The position numbers and the translations under genes are program-made. From Sulfurimonas sp. (lineage in GTDB: Bacteria; Campylobacterota; Campylobacteria; Campylobacterales; Sulfurimonadaceae), in the NCBI GenBank assembly GCA_015488615.1, contig WFNM01000020.1, positions 1 through 35,122 of the forward strand: a stretch of 35,122 nucleotides of DNA, written 5' to 3'. Positions 1-8,554 of the stretch are shown one piece after another (the first letter of the stretch is position 1; each line of letters starts with the position of its first letter). The notes under the pieces are model-generated. The model ran no database searches. It was not told the origin of the DNA and worked only from the letters and a program-made list of their open reading frames with translations.

Positions 1-173
1 ACTACTCTAGTCTCTATGTCCGCCTGAGGGAGTTCGCTCTTTATCTCTTCACATCGACTAAGTGTTCTACTTGCTAGAACTATTTTGCCAAAAGTCTCTG
101 CATTTTGTACACACTTATACACTGCAACACGACCGACGCCACCTGCTCCTATAATTAAAGTTGTTTTTTTCAT
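1..173 (-). CDS. Saccharopine dehydrogenase-family protein, N-terminal fragment
   Basis: Only the first 57 codons are inside the window; the gene runs off the left edge. The N-terminus reads MKKTTLIIGAGGVGRVAVYK, a Rossmann fold with the GAGGVGR dinucleotide-binding loop, followed by a beta strand ending in ASRT (ASRTLSRCEEIK), as in the saccharopine dehydrogenase family. In Campylobacterota this family includes carboxynorspermidine dehydrogenase of the spermidine pathway, so that role is plausible but rests on family knowledge. The start is supported by an AAGGAGA ribosome binding site just upstream. It lies 16 bases downstream of dgkA on the same strand and is probably co-transcribed with it. 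Confidence 0.75.
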   Translation of the reverse strand, partial: MKKTTLIIGAGGVGRVAVYKCVQNAETFGKIVLASRTLSRCEEIKSELPQADIETRV

Positions 174-189
174 TAAAAGTACTCTCCTT

Positions 190-561
190 CTATACAAGTT
201 TAAATGCTAATGCTAGAACACTCATCCAAATCATCACCATAACTATAAGACTGAGTAGTACCATAGTTGCACCAACATCTTTAGCTTGTTTGGCGAGTAT
301 ATGATAATCAATGGTCACAAGATCAACTACTCTCTCAATAGCAGAATTAGCAACTTCAGCTAATATAGGGATGAAAAGAGATAAAAAGAGTATGCTTGAG
401 TATGCAAAACTAATAGGCAAATTCCATGCAATAATGCCTAAAACAAAAAGCATCAAAAGTTGCCACTTAAAAGAAGTCTCATTTTTGACTATATCTACAA
501 AGCCCTCAACTGCATATATACCATTTCTCAAAAGATTATGTTTAGGTTTATTTAGTTTCAT
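190..561 (-). CDS. dgkA: Diacylglycerol kinase (DgkA)
   Basis: Small integral-membrane kinase that phosphorylates diacylglycerol to phosphatidic acid, recycling lipid into phospholipid synthesis. The 123-residue length and three hydrophobic helices (about residues 33-49, 51-68 and 98-120) match the family. The signature is clear: E69 and E76 in AEVANSAIERVVD (68-80), then AKDVGA (93-98), which bind ATP-Mg and form the active site in E. coli DgkA. Its start overlaps the 3' end of the upstream acyltransferase fusion by 14 bases. The neighbour makes phosphatidic acid by acylation, so the two genes feed the same lipid pool. Confidence 0.95.
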   Translation of the reverse strand: MKLNKPKHNLLRNGIYAVEGFVDIVKNETSFKWQLLMLFVLGIIAWNLPISFAYSSILFLSLFIPILAEVANSAIERVVDLVTIDYHILAKQAKDVGATMVLLSLIVMVMIWMSVLALAFKLV

Positions 562-2368
562 ATTTTTCCTTCATGTTTTGAATAACTTTCTGTAATTCTT
601 CTGCTGTTGTCTCTTTTGGAAGTGCTGTGCCATAGTAAATACTAATAGCTCTGCGTTTATAAAAGGCTTTCTTACCCTTCTTATATCTTGAAAAACTACT
701 TCCAAAAACACCATCTATAAAAGCAGGAATGATGACACCATCATACTCAGGTTTTATAAGCTCATACCCACGATAGAAACTGTTTAATTCTCCATCAGCA
801 CAAATTTTTCCCTCAGGAAATATTCCTACTATATGACCTGATTTTAATCTTTTTTGTGCTTCCATCCAAGCATCTTTGCTAGCTTTAACTGAAACTGGAA
901 TTGTCTCACCTTTTTTGAAAAAAGCATGAAATCCAAACCAATGATAAATATCTTTATCCATCATATAATTTATATGGCGTTTGAGTGGTAACTGCAAAAA
1001 TATCCAGTCTAACCAACTTACATGATTACTAAGCAAAAGTACAGCACCTTCTTTTGGAATATTTTCTAAACCGTGGTAATGGTATGTCTGTCTTAAACTA
1101 CCAAAAATACCCATAATAGCCCAAAAGGTATCTACTAGGTAGCGTTTTAGTGTCATATAACTCAAAAAGAGTCCAATCAATCCCATAAGATAGAAGAGTA
1201 GCTTTGTATGCATGCCATAATATGCAAATATAGTTGTCAGTGCTAAAAATGTAAACATAAAAATATTTTGTATAAAGTTATTTCCTGCGAGAATAGTTCC
1301 TAAATGCACACGAGAAGCAAGATACTGAATACGAGCATTGAGTGGTACCATAAGAAAACCAGAAAAAATTCCAAAGAGAAAAAAGAGAATAGCCATAAGA
1401 GGAAGAGACTGTACAAAAGGTACGCTAAATACAATAATTGTCACACCAAAAGCGCCAATACTCACAAGTCCCATATTTATAAAATACTTAGAGTAACTTG
1501 ATGCCATAATAGAACCCACAACTATACCAATCCCAGCTAATGCCATAACACCCTGAACATAGATAGTATTTGTAATACCTAAGTCACTCTTCGCATACTC
1601 TCCAAAGATAGCAAGCACTACTTGAGAGATAGACCAAAAAAGGCTTAATGCTATAATAGCTTCAAATATCTCTCTTTTACGGGTAACAGTTTTTAGATTT
1701 TTGCGAAGATAAGCACCACTTAGATAGCGCTTGAGATGGAAGTGGCGTTTACTTGCCTCTTGCATCTTGTTTGGTAATTTTGAAGCAAAAAACCACTCTA
1801 TGATAGAGCTACCAACTAAAAGCCAACCAAGAGGAGCGATAGCTTGTAGTATCTCTTTTTCATTTATAAATGTATCACGATACATCCCCTCAAAAAGTAC
1901 AGTATAAAAGATGATACCACCAAGAATAGCTACTGTTGTAGTTGCTTGAATTGCTGCGTTTCCACTACTGATGTACTTTGTACCTACAAGTTCTTTTATG
2001 TAACCATACTTTGCAGGTCCATAGATAGCACTCTGGAGTGCGAGTAAAAAAGTCATGGCAAATGCAAAAAGAAAAAGTCCATTATAGTAGGCATAAGTGA
2101 TACCAAGAGTAATCACAACTGCAAAAATAGCAGAGTACTCCATAATCTTGTTTTTAGGAAACCTGTCGGCTAAAAAACCAGAAGGTGAAAAAACAAGAAT
2201 AAAAGGCAGAAGTATAAGGGCATTTACTATAGCAGTTAAGACCACCTGAGTATTACCATCATAGACTTTAAAAATAGTATCTTGGATGATAATTTTATGT
2301 CCTAAATCTGTAAAAGCATTTAAAAATATAACTACTATGTAGTTTATAACACCTACTATTTTATACAT
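548..2368 (-). CDS. MFS transporter-1-acylglycerol-3-phosphate acyltransferase fusion
   Basis: A 606-residue two-domain protein. Residues 1 to about 410 are a 12-helix major facilitator domain resembling the lysophospholipid flippase LplT, with the loop DRFPKNK (68-74) after helix 2. Residues about 425-606 are a PlsC-type acyltransferase with the catalytic NHVSWLD motif (H449 and D454 of HX4D), the acceptor-binding FPEGK (517-521) and IPAF (547-550). The likely job is to flip a lysophospholipid inward and re-acylate it, or to make phosphatidic acid. Many bacterial fusions of this kind carry a third, AMP-binding acyl-ACP synthetase domain; it is absent here. It begins directly after the stop of the upstream gene and overlaps dgkA, so the three genes form an operon. 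Confidence 0.88.
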   Translation of the reverse strand: MYKIVGVINYIVVIFLNAFTDLGHKIIIQDTIFKVYDGNTQVVLTAIVNALILLPFILVFSPSGFLADRFPKNKIMEYSAIFAVVITLGITYAYYNGLFLFAFAMTFLLALQSAIYGPAKYGYIKELVGTKYISSGNAAIQATTTVAILGGIIFYTVLFEGMYRDTFINEKEILQAIAPLGWLLVGSSIIEWFFASKLPNKMQEASKRHFHLKRYLSGAYLRKNLKTVTRKREIFEAIIALSLFWSISQVVLAIFGEYAKSDLGITNTIYVQGVMALAGIGIVVGSIMASSYSKYFINMGLVSIGAFGVTIIVFSVPFVQSLPLMAILFFLFGIFSGFLMVPLNARIQYLASRVHLGTILAGNNFIQNIFMFTFLALTTIFAYYGMHTKLLFYLMGLIGLFLSYMTLKRYLVDTFWAIMGIFGSLRQTYHYHGLENIPKEGAVLLLSNHVSWLDWIFLQLPLKRHINYMMDKDIYHWFGFHAFFKKGETIPVSVKASKDAWMEAQKRLKSGHIVGIFPEGKICADGELNSFYRGYELIKPEYDGVIIPAFIDGVFGSSFSRYKKGKKAFYKRRAISIYYGTALPKETTAEELQKVIQNMKEKYETK

Positions 2369-3091
2369 TTACACTTCTAATTCTGAAGCTAAAACGGTAC
2401 TCCAACCTTCATAAAAACCTTGATTTTTCTTAATTATTTCAAAAAGTTTAGAGATCTCTTCTTGTAAAGTTTGGCTAGTAACATTATGCTCTTTTACAAG
2501 GGCAATACCGTGCTCAAACTCTTCGCTACTTATCTCATCTTTTAGAGTGTAACCCTCAATGTCTAGGGTATTTATAAATCTATTTTTTTGTGTAGGAAGT
2601 TCAAAGGAAATATAATGTTCTACAGGGCGAACTACTTCTAAATCATCATCTTCTTCTTGGAGCATAAAAATAATCTTTTCACTCTCTATATGACAAAGTT
2701 CTAGCTCACTTGGTTTAAGGTTTTTATAGTGAAAGTCCCACTTTGTGTCACGGACAACACTACTCTCATAAACATAGTGACTAGGGGAAAGTATCTTTGT
2801 GACAATAGCATCTAAATCTTTGGAATCATTTGCATAAAAATAAAGCTCACTCCAGCCATCAACAATACGCATACCGACATATTTAGTACGATCTTCATGC
2901 TCTAATGCGATAATAAGTGCTTCTTTAGTTTCAAGAAACTCTTCAAAACTTTCACTAGCCTCATCAGCACCATCGAACTTGATGAAGACACTAAATAGCC
3001 ATGGATTATCACTACTATAGGCAAAAGCATTCATATCAACTTCTAAATGGACTACACTATTTTCTTCAATTCTTGTAAATAATTCTCTCAT
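2369..3091 (-). CDS. DUF695 and RraB-like domain protein
   Basis: A soluble acidic protein of 240 residues with no signal peptide or membrane segment. The N-terminal half (about 1-130) fits the DUF695 pattern, with W31, a central WSELYFYA strand and a WDFHY motif. The C-terminal half (about 150-235) resembles RraB, the regulator of RNase E: an RPVEHYISFE segment, then a strand-helix repeat with EGYTL. Both assignments come from my reading of motifs, without a search. E. coli RraB inhibits RNase E; since many Campylobacterota rely on RNase Y or J instead, that role should not be assumed. It is the first gene of the minus-strand operon leading into the MFS-PlsC fusion and dgkA. Confidence 0.6.
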   Translation of the reverse strand: MRELFTRIEENSVVHLEVDMNAFAYSSDNPWLFSVFIKFDGADEASESFEEFLETKEALIIALEHEDRTKYVGMRIVDGWSELYFYANDSKDLDAIVTKILSPSHYVYESSVVRDTKWDFHYKNLKPSELELCHIESEKIIFMLQEEDDDLEVVRPVEHYISFELPTQKNRFINTLDIEGYTLKDEISSEEFEHGIALVKEHNVTSQTLQEEISKLFEIIKKNQGFYEGWSTVLASELEV

Positions 3092-3142
3092 ATTCTCTCT
3101 ATTGTAAGTTTTCTAAGTAGATTATATCAAATTTTGCTTTGA

Positions 3143-3158
3143 ATTAGGAAAACCTAAT
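3143..3158. promoter_or_regulatory. Perfect 6-4-6 inverted repeat, possible operator
   Basis: ATTAGG, four A residues, then CCTAAT: a perfect palindrome in the 136-base gap between two divergent genes. It lies about 50 bases upstream of the -10-like hexamers of the receiver-GGDEF gene, where a dimeric regulator could bind. No T-run follows on either strand, so a terminator is unlikely. Confidence 0.3.
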
Positions 3159-3189
3159 CTAGTTAAAGTAGATTTAATACTTATATAAC

Positions 3190-3205
3190 TATAATTAAGT
3201 ATAAT
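3190..3205 (+). promoter_or_regulatory. Candidate -10 elements of the receiver-GGDEF gene
   Basis: Two TATAAT hexamers (3190-3195 and 3200-3205) lie 22-38 bases upstream of the ATG. No good -35 hexamer is visible at the right spacing, which is common for AT-rich Campylobacterota sigma70 promoters. Confidence 0.4.
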
Positions 3206-3227
3206 CACTTCAAATAAGTAGGTAGGT

Positions 3228-4466
3228 ATGTTTAAAAAAACTTTAGTAATAGATGCCGATACAGATTTTACAGATGTTTTAAAAGAGAGCATAATAAAAC
3301 AAATCAATACTCAAACTACGATAGTCAATGACCTTGATAGCGATATCGAAGAGTTCTACTCTTATAACTTATATATTATTCGACTTCATGAAAAGACAGA
3401 AGAGCGAATAAAACAATTAGCACATGAAGATAAATTTATCATTATTATTACAGATGAGGACAATAAAGAGGTTCGTAAAAAAATACTTTCATTTCATGTT
3501 TCCGACTATGTCGTTACAAACTCTGTAGCTTCTGCAAAATTTGTTGCTAAGGTAGCAAAACGTCTGCAAGATAATGCAAAAAAAACTGTACTTGTTGTTG
3601 ATGATTCAAAAGTTGTTCTTACTCAAATATCTATGTTACTCGAAGCACAGAACATTAACTACATATTGTGTCATGACGGACAAGAAGCATGGGAGCTGTT
3701 AAATGCTAAGAACTCTAAAAAAATAGACCTAGTTGTAACAGACTATGAAATGCCAATCATGGATGGCTACAACCTTGTCAAGAAAGTAAGAACACTTTAC
3801 TCATTTGAAGAGCTTCCAATGCTTGTACTCTCTGGAACAGAAGATACTTATATGATAAGCCGTTTTTTAAAAGTTGGGGCAAATGACTACATCACCAAAC
3901 CCTTTATTAATGAAGAGTTTATTGGACGTGTAAACAATACTCTTTTAGTTGTCAATATGTTTAATGAGATAAAAAACATGGCAATGACTGACCATCTTAC
4001 AGGTTTGCATAACCGTGTTTACTTTTATGAAACAGCGACAAAAGTTCTTAATATAGCCAATCGTGCAAAACACCCCTCAGCAGTTGCTATGATAGATATA
4101 GATAATTTTAAAAGTGTTAACGATACTTACGGTCATGAGGTAGGAGATCAAGCACTGATTCATGTTGGAAATATTATGCAAAAAGCACTTCGCCGATCTG
4201 ATATTCTTGTCCGTTTTGGTGGAGAGGAGTTTGTAATACTCCTTCCAAACTGTCCACACGACCAAGCAATGAAAATAATGCAAAAGCTTTGCTCCTTTGT
4301 AGCAAAGTCAGAACTCAACATTGGTCATGACACTGTACTTAAAATAACAGTATCAGTAGGTGTTACTTCCAAAATCCTTGATGCTGATGCTATGATAGAA
4401 CAGGCTGACAAATACATGTATACTGCAAAACAGAATGGAAAAAATCAGGTTTATTCAGAAGAATAA
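3228..4466 (+). CDS. Response regulator diguanylate cyclase (receiver-receiver-GGDEF)
   Basis: A 412-residue cytoplasmic protein predicted to make cyclic di-GMP. Residues 1-115 fold like a receiver but lack the phospho-acceptor aspartate: the expected site reads LYIIRLHE. Residues 120-245 are a complete receiver with acidic pair D125-D126, phospho-acceptor D172 in TDYEMP, S202 and K224 (TKPF). The GGDEF domain (about 255-410) has an intact GGEEF active site (331-335) and an RxxD inhibitory site (R322-D325) exactly five residues upstream, so product feedback is expected. The layout resembles PleD, with one degenerate and one active receiver. The cognate histidine kinase is not in the window. 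It stands alone between a divergent and a convergent gene. Confidence 0.93.
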   Translation: MFKKTLVIDADTDFTDVLKESIIKQINTQTTIVNDLDSDIEEFYSYNLYIIRLHEKTEERIKQLAHEDKFIIIITDEDNKEVRKKILSFHVSDYVVTNSVASAKFVAKVAKRLQDNAKKTVLVVDDSKVVLTQISMLLEAQNINYILCHDGQEAWELLNAKNSKKIDLVVTDYEMPIMDGYNLVKKVRTLYSFEELPMLVLSGTEDTYMISRFLKVGANDYITKPFINEEFIGRVNNTLLVVNMFNEIKNMAMTDHLTGLHNRVYFYETATKVLNIANRAKHPSAVAMIDIDNFKSVNDTYGHEVGDQALIHVGNIMQKALRRSDILVRFGGEEFVILLPNCPHDQAMKIMQKLCSFVAKSELNIGHDTVLKITVSVGVTSKILDADAMIEQADKYMYTAKQNGKNQVYSEE

Positions 4467-4646
4467 GCCCTGTTTTCCACTCTTTCACACTCAATCCGCA
4501 CTCTTAAAGCTTGTAAGTCCTTTTTTCATAATGCAAGGTTTTGAGGTCTTTGCTTATGTCAAGCTCATCTCATTCGGACTTTTAGAGTTTTTACTGCTCA
4601 ATACTTTTGCACTACTCTTTGGCTCTGTCTTTTCTAAACTCTAGAA

Positions 4647-5936
4647 CTATTCTAGTATTAAGTTTTCTAGAGATGTAAAGAGTTGATTACTTGCCTCTTC
4701 CATAATTTTAAAGTTTTCAATAATATCCGGAATATTCTCTTTTTTGTATACAGTCTCATTTCGAACATAAGACATATTTTTCATCACTGAATCATGAAGT
4801 ATTTTATGAGGTTGTTCTATATCTTTGTATGATGGCTTATTAGCAAAAAATTCTTTACCATCATTTTGATACCATTTTCCAAAACGACAGGAGTGATGAT
4901 CTACAACATCTCCTTCACAAGTTTCGTTAATAACAGCAGAATAAGCATGAGACTTAAACACGATATGATCTATCTTAGCGATAGAGACTAAAAAGATATT
5001 GTCTATAAGTTTTGCACTGTCTAAAGACTCTTCTGCCATATCACTAAATGTTCTTAAAGCACTGTCTAAAGTTCCCATCTTCTCATTTGAATCATTTGCA
5101 ATCTTTGTCATATTTTCAGACTCTTCTTGGATGCTTACTGTCTCTTGCTGAAGACTAGATATGGTGATAGATATTTCACTCGTTGCCTTAGCTGTTCTCT
5201 CAGCCAACTTTCGTACTTCATCGGCAACAACAGCAAATCCACGTCCATGCTCACCTGCACGTGCTGCTTCTATAGCTGCATTGAGTGCAAGTAAGTTTGT
5301 CTGCTCTGCGATATCTTTAATGAGATCAGCAACAGTAGATATCTCCTGAGACTGTGTGCTTAAGGCATCTATACCTTCTGCTGTTTTTGATATACTCTCT
5401 CTCAATTGCTCAAAGTTACTTTGTACTACATCTACAGACTCCAAACTCTCTAACGATGCCTTACTAGTCTCTATGGATGTACTTACTATCTTTTTTGTGA
5501 CTTCATTCCCATTTTCTATATCGCGTTTAATCTGAAGCACACCACCCATACTTCCACCACCTATATGGTTAAAAGCACTACTGAGTTCTCCTTGAATCTT
5601 TATCTTAACACCAGACTTCACACCTTCTATAGCATGGTTTAGTGGTTCTATATTACTTGCAAATGTTCCTTTGAAACCCTCTTCAAAAAGACAAGCACTT
5701 CTATCCCCATCAGCAGAGAGACTCATCGCTGTTGATGTGTCTCGCATAAGTGCTTCCATCTGATCTAGAAGGTTATTATAGCTCCATGCAATATTTGAGT
5801 ACTTAGAGTCTTTAGGAATATTGGTAATTCTATGTTCAATATTTCCCGAAGCACCTTCACTCATTCTTGTATTTATTTTTTCTAGTAGCTCGGACTCTTC
5901 TCGTGACTCACTTTTGAAGATTGATAATAAACTCAT
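4647..5936 (-). CDS. Cytosolic methyl-accepting chemotaxis protein with C-terminal CZB zinc domain
   Basis: A 429-residue chemoreceptor without transmembrane segments or signal peptide. The N-terminal part (about 10-110) looks like HAMP-type helices. The signalling hairpin spans about 150-320 and has the invariant tip around [20 protein letters not shown] and [12 protein letters not shown] (211-247). The C-terminus (about 320-400) is a chemoreceptor zinc-binding domain with H324, C350 in CRFGKWY, and H377 and H381 in HKILH, the usual His-Cys-His-His zinc set. CZB receptors such as Helicobacter TlpD sense zinc, hypochlorite or oxidants in the cytoplasm. Its start overlaps the end of the PAS gene by 29 bases, suggesting translational coupling and a shared receptor complex. 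Confidence 0.93.
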   Translation of the reverse strand: MSLLSIFKSESREESELLEKINTRMSEGASGNIEHRITNIPKDSKYSNIAWSYNNLLDQMEALMRDTSTAMSLSADGDRSACLFEEGFKGTFASNIEPLNHAIEGVKSGVKIKIQGELSSAFNHIGGGSMGGVLQIKRDIENGNEVTKKIVSTSIETSKASLESLESVDVVQSNFEQLRESISKTAEGIDALSTQSQEISTVADLIKDIAEQTNLLALNAAIEAARAGEHGRGFAVVADEVRKLAERTAKATSEISITISSLQQETVSIQEESENMTKIANDSNEKMGTLDSALRTFSDMAEESLDSAKLIDNIFLVSIAKIDHIVFKSHAYSAVINETCEGDVVDHHSCRFGKWYQNDGKEFFANKPSYKDIEQPHKILHDSVMKNMSYVRNETVYKKENIPDIIENFKIMEEASNQLFTSLENLILE

Positions 5937-6393
5937 CGTAACTCACCCCTTTTTCATCTAGTATAGTAGTTAAATATTTTGCAGATTGATCGACACAAGA
6001 GGAGTTTTCAATACGTAAAAGTTCTTTATAAAGTCCTTCAATAGCCTCGATACCTTTTTGTGAAGGTTTTCTTCTTACTGAGAAATAGCCTATTATGTTG
6101 TTATTTTTATCAAAAGAAGCGGTTACATTAGCAAATACCCAGTAGTAATCACCATTTTTAGTTCTGTTTTTTACATAAGCATTGATAAACTTTTTTGCCT
6201 GGATTCTTTCCCACAGAAGCTTAAATATTATCTTTGGCATATCTTTATGTCGTAAGATATTATGCGGTGCATTTAAAAGTTCACTCTCAGCATATCCCGA
6301 CATCTCAATAAAATATTCATTACCGTAAGTTATTCTGCCTTTTACATCAGTTTTAGAGACAATTAATTCATCACTTTTCATGGCTATTTCCAT
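5908..6393 (-). CDS. Aer/CetB-like PAS domain protein
   Basis: A 161-residue soluble protein consisting almost wholly of one PAS domain (about 10-115), with an Aer-type core: [21 protein letters not shown] (46-53; HPDMP in Aer-like FAD-binding PAS domains) and YYWVFANV. Family knowledge makes FAD a likely cofactor and redox or energy state a likely signal. There is no membrane segment and no signalling domain, so it must act through a partner; the overlapping downstream chemoreceptor is the obvious one, as in the CetA-CetB pair of C. jejuni. I chose the ATG five bases after an AAGGA site over the TTG three bases upstream. A helical tail (115-161) may be the contact region. Confidence 0.85.
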   Translation of the reverse strand: MEIAMKSDELIVSKTDVKGRITYGNEYFIEMSGYAESELLNAPHNILRHKDMPKIIFKLLWERIQAKKFINAYVKNRTKNGDYYWVFANVTASFDKNNNIIGYFSVRRKPSQKGIEAIEGLYKELLRIENSSCVDQSAKYLTTILDEKGVSYDEFIINLQK

Positions 6394-6455
6394 CAAAATC
6401 CTTCTTATACTTAATTAATTTAAACTTATATATATTTATTAAGTCATTATAGCAG

Positions 6456-7102
6456 TTATTTTGTAAATATCATTATATTTTTACTCACAACCTTCTTTTT
6501 ATCACTTTCTAAAACCACATAAGCTAAGTCAAGTGAGTCTAAAAAAGTATAAGCTTTTTGCTTGGGCATAACACTTGAGGCAGTTGCATAAGCATCTAGG
6601 TCTGCATTTGGTAGATGAGAGATGAGTGTTATGGAGATGAAGTTGTTCTGTGAGTGTTTTTTTTTTGGGTTTATGAGATGGTTATTTTTCTTGCTCTTTA
6701 CATAGCGGTTGTAGTTTCCGCTCGTGCTTATACCTATATCTGGCTCTTTGGTTGTAAAGCTAAGTAATGGCGTTTTAGAGAGAGGATTATGTATCTCTAT
6801 AGGACAGATACCTAAACAGCGGATATCTCCACTAGCAACCACTCTCGCGTTTATCCCCCCTGTCTCTGAAGTACTTAGATACCTTATCTACTCCAAAGCC
6901 CTTACCCATTCCTCCAAGGTCTATTTTGACACCCTTTTTTAAAGTTGCGGAAATCTTATTAAAACTAAGCCTATCAAGTGCAGTAGAGCTATGCTCAAGC
7001 TCATAAGAAGAAGGTAAAAGTACCCATAAGCACCTGAGTTCTGCTTGTAGTTTCTGCACTGAGCAATGTCAGAAATGTGAGAAGAGAGAAAAAAAATTTC
7101 AA
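6456..7102 (-). pseudogene. apbE: Decayed apbE-like gene (FAD:protein FMN transferase)
   Basis: Pieces of one ApbE protein are spread over three frames. A TTG at 7102 opens a signal peptide (KFFFSLLTFLTLLSA) leading to the conserved RTQVLMGTF, then a stop. A second frame resumes with SSYELEHSS and the signature KIDLGGMGKGFGVDKV. A third frame gives ASGDIRCLG, ISTSGNYNRY, HLINP and a DAYATASSVM segment at the C-terminus. Only about 35 residues separate MGTF from IDLGG where intact family members have roughly 100, so an internal deletion is present besides the frameshifts. The second frameshift sits in a run of six G (minus strand, 6855-6860); five would restore the frame. It starts 4 bases after ribBA, a fitting neighbour since ApbE consumes FAD. 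Confidence 0.8.
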
Positions 7103-7106
7103 GAAC

Positions 7107-8135
7107 TTAGATCTCTATAACTTCTTTGACCTCTAAACCAAAACCACTTAGCCCTACTAAATCTACTTTTTTCGTAGAAGTAAGAAGGTTCATCTGTGAG
7201 ATACCAAAAGACTTGATAATCTGAGCACCGATACCGAACTCTTTTGGAGCTGCATTATCTTGGTGTTCTGTTTTATTTATAAAAACTAAAAGACCACTAT
7301 TTTGCTTGAGATACTCTATTGAAGTCACAAGATTATTATATTTTTTCTGATTTAAAAGAAGGTCGATGTCTGGCATAACATTATGCACACGCACATTCGA
7401 GACCTTTCCTGTAGAGTAAAATTCTATCGCTGTATGCTCTATGCCATCATGGTCAGTAAAAGTATGTTGTTTAACTTTTACACCGAAAAATTCAATCTCT
7501 ACTTCATTCTTCTTCTGTACAAGAGACTCATTTGCAAGTCTATACTCAACTATATCTGAGATAAAAACAGTCTTGAGATTGTGCTTCTCACCGAAGATGT
7601 CTAGGTCATCACGACGTGCCATCGTTCCATCTTCTTTGATGATCTCACAGATAACACCGGCTTCACTTAGCCCCGCTAAACGGCAGATGTCTACACTCCC
7701 TTCAGTATGTCCCGTACGAATAAGAGTCCCTCCATCTTTGGCAATAAGAGGAAAGATATGCCCAGGTTTTACAAGCTCGTCAGGCTTAGCTATAGGATTT
7801 GCAAGGATTTTAATAGTATCATCTCTCTCACCTGCTGAGATACCAGTAAGTGCATCTTTTGCATCCACAGAGACTGTAAATGCAGTCTCATAAGAAGAGG
7901 TATTAGAACTTACCATAGGGTTAAGCTCTAGTCTTGTAGCTATTCCCTTAGAGAGTGCTACACAAATAAGCCCCTTGGCATTTGTCGCCATGAAGTTTAC
8001 ATGTTGTGGTGAACTAAATGCTGCGGCATACACAAGATCACCCTCATTCTCTCTATCTTCATCATCGATCATTATGATCATATTACCTTTTTTAATCTCT
8101 TCTATTGCTTGTGTTACTCTCTGTATCGGTGTCAT
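7107..8135 (-). CDS. ribB: 3,4-dihydroxy-2-butanone-4-phosphate synthase with degenerate GTP cyclohydrolase II domain
   Basis: A 342-residue RibBA-type protein of riboflavin synthesis. Residues 1-205 are DHBP synthase, which converts ribulose 5-phosphate to DHBP, with DDEDRENEGD (24-33), a GERDD segment (102-106) and RTGHTE (140-145) intact. Residues 210-342 align with GTP cyclohydrolase II at FGIGAQIIKSFG and GLSGFGLEV, but the zinc-binding cysteine block that should follow VRVH is replaced by NVMPDIDLLL with no cysteine. I therefore expect only RibB activity, with a separate ribA elsewhere. Campylobacterota are known for such hybrid RibBA proteins. A minus-strand TATAAT (8168-8173) precedes it; no FMN riboswitch is visible in the leader. 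Confidence 0.9.
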   Translation of the reverse strand: MTPIQRVTQAIEEIKKGNMIIMIDDEDRENEGDLVYAAAFSSPQHVNFMATNAKGLICVALSKGIATRLELNPMVSSNTSSYETAFTVSVDAKDALTGISAGERDDTIKILANPIAKPDELVKPGHIFPLIAKDGGTLIRTGHTEGSVDICRLAGLSEAGVICEIIKEDGTMARRDDLDIFGEKHNLKTVFISDIVEYRLANESLVQKKNEVEIEFFGVKVKQHTFTDHDGIEHTAIEFYSTGKVSNVRVHNVMPDIDLLLNQKKYNNLVTSIEYLKQNSGLLVFINKTEHQDNAAPKEFGIGAQIIKSFGISQMNLLTSTKKVDLVGLSGFGLEVKEVIEI

Positions 8136-8221
8136 AATTTCTCTTTTAGTATTTGTTTATTTTCTGAATTATAGTCAAATCTTCATTAAAAAAAGGAATT
8201 TATAAATAAATAAATAAAACC

Positions 8222-8250
8222 TTGACAAAGAAAATAAAAGAGACTATAAT
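8222..8250 (+). promoter_or_regulatory. Perfect sigma70 promoter of the initiator tRNA pair
   Basis: TTGACA (8222-8227), a 17-base spacer, then TATAAT (8245-8250): both hexamers and the spacing are exact consensus. Transcription would start near 8257, about 35 bases before the first tRNA. Such a strong match is unusual in this AT-rich window and fits a stable-RNA promoter. Confidence 0.88.
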
Positions 8251-8292
8251 TCCGTCAAGAAAAGACAGACAGACTTTTTCTTTTTAAAATGT

Positions 8293-8369
<77 letters not shown>

Positions 8370-8427
8370 ATTACAAATAAAACCAAAAAAAGAACTTTTA
8401 TAATATTATATAGTCTTTTCAAAATGT

Positions 8428-8504
<77 letters not shown>

Positions 8505-8554
8505 ATTACAAATAATTCCCTAAACAAACTTTTAAAACATTTTGCCACATAAAC

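Noticed and set aside
4435-4644. 69-codon plus-strand frame between the GGDEF gene and the convergent chemoreceptor
   Set aside because: It starts inside the GGDEF gene in another frame, has no ribosome binding site and no recognisable motif; the region is probably just the convergent gap.
7441-7893. 150-codon frame opposite ribBA
   Set aside because: Antisense shadow of a conserved enzyme, with no ribosome binding site or family signature.
8136-8290. FMN riboswitch in front of ribBA
   Set aside because: None of the conserved RFN element blocks is visible, and most of the gap is used by the tRNA promoter on the other strand.
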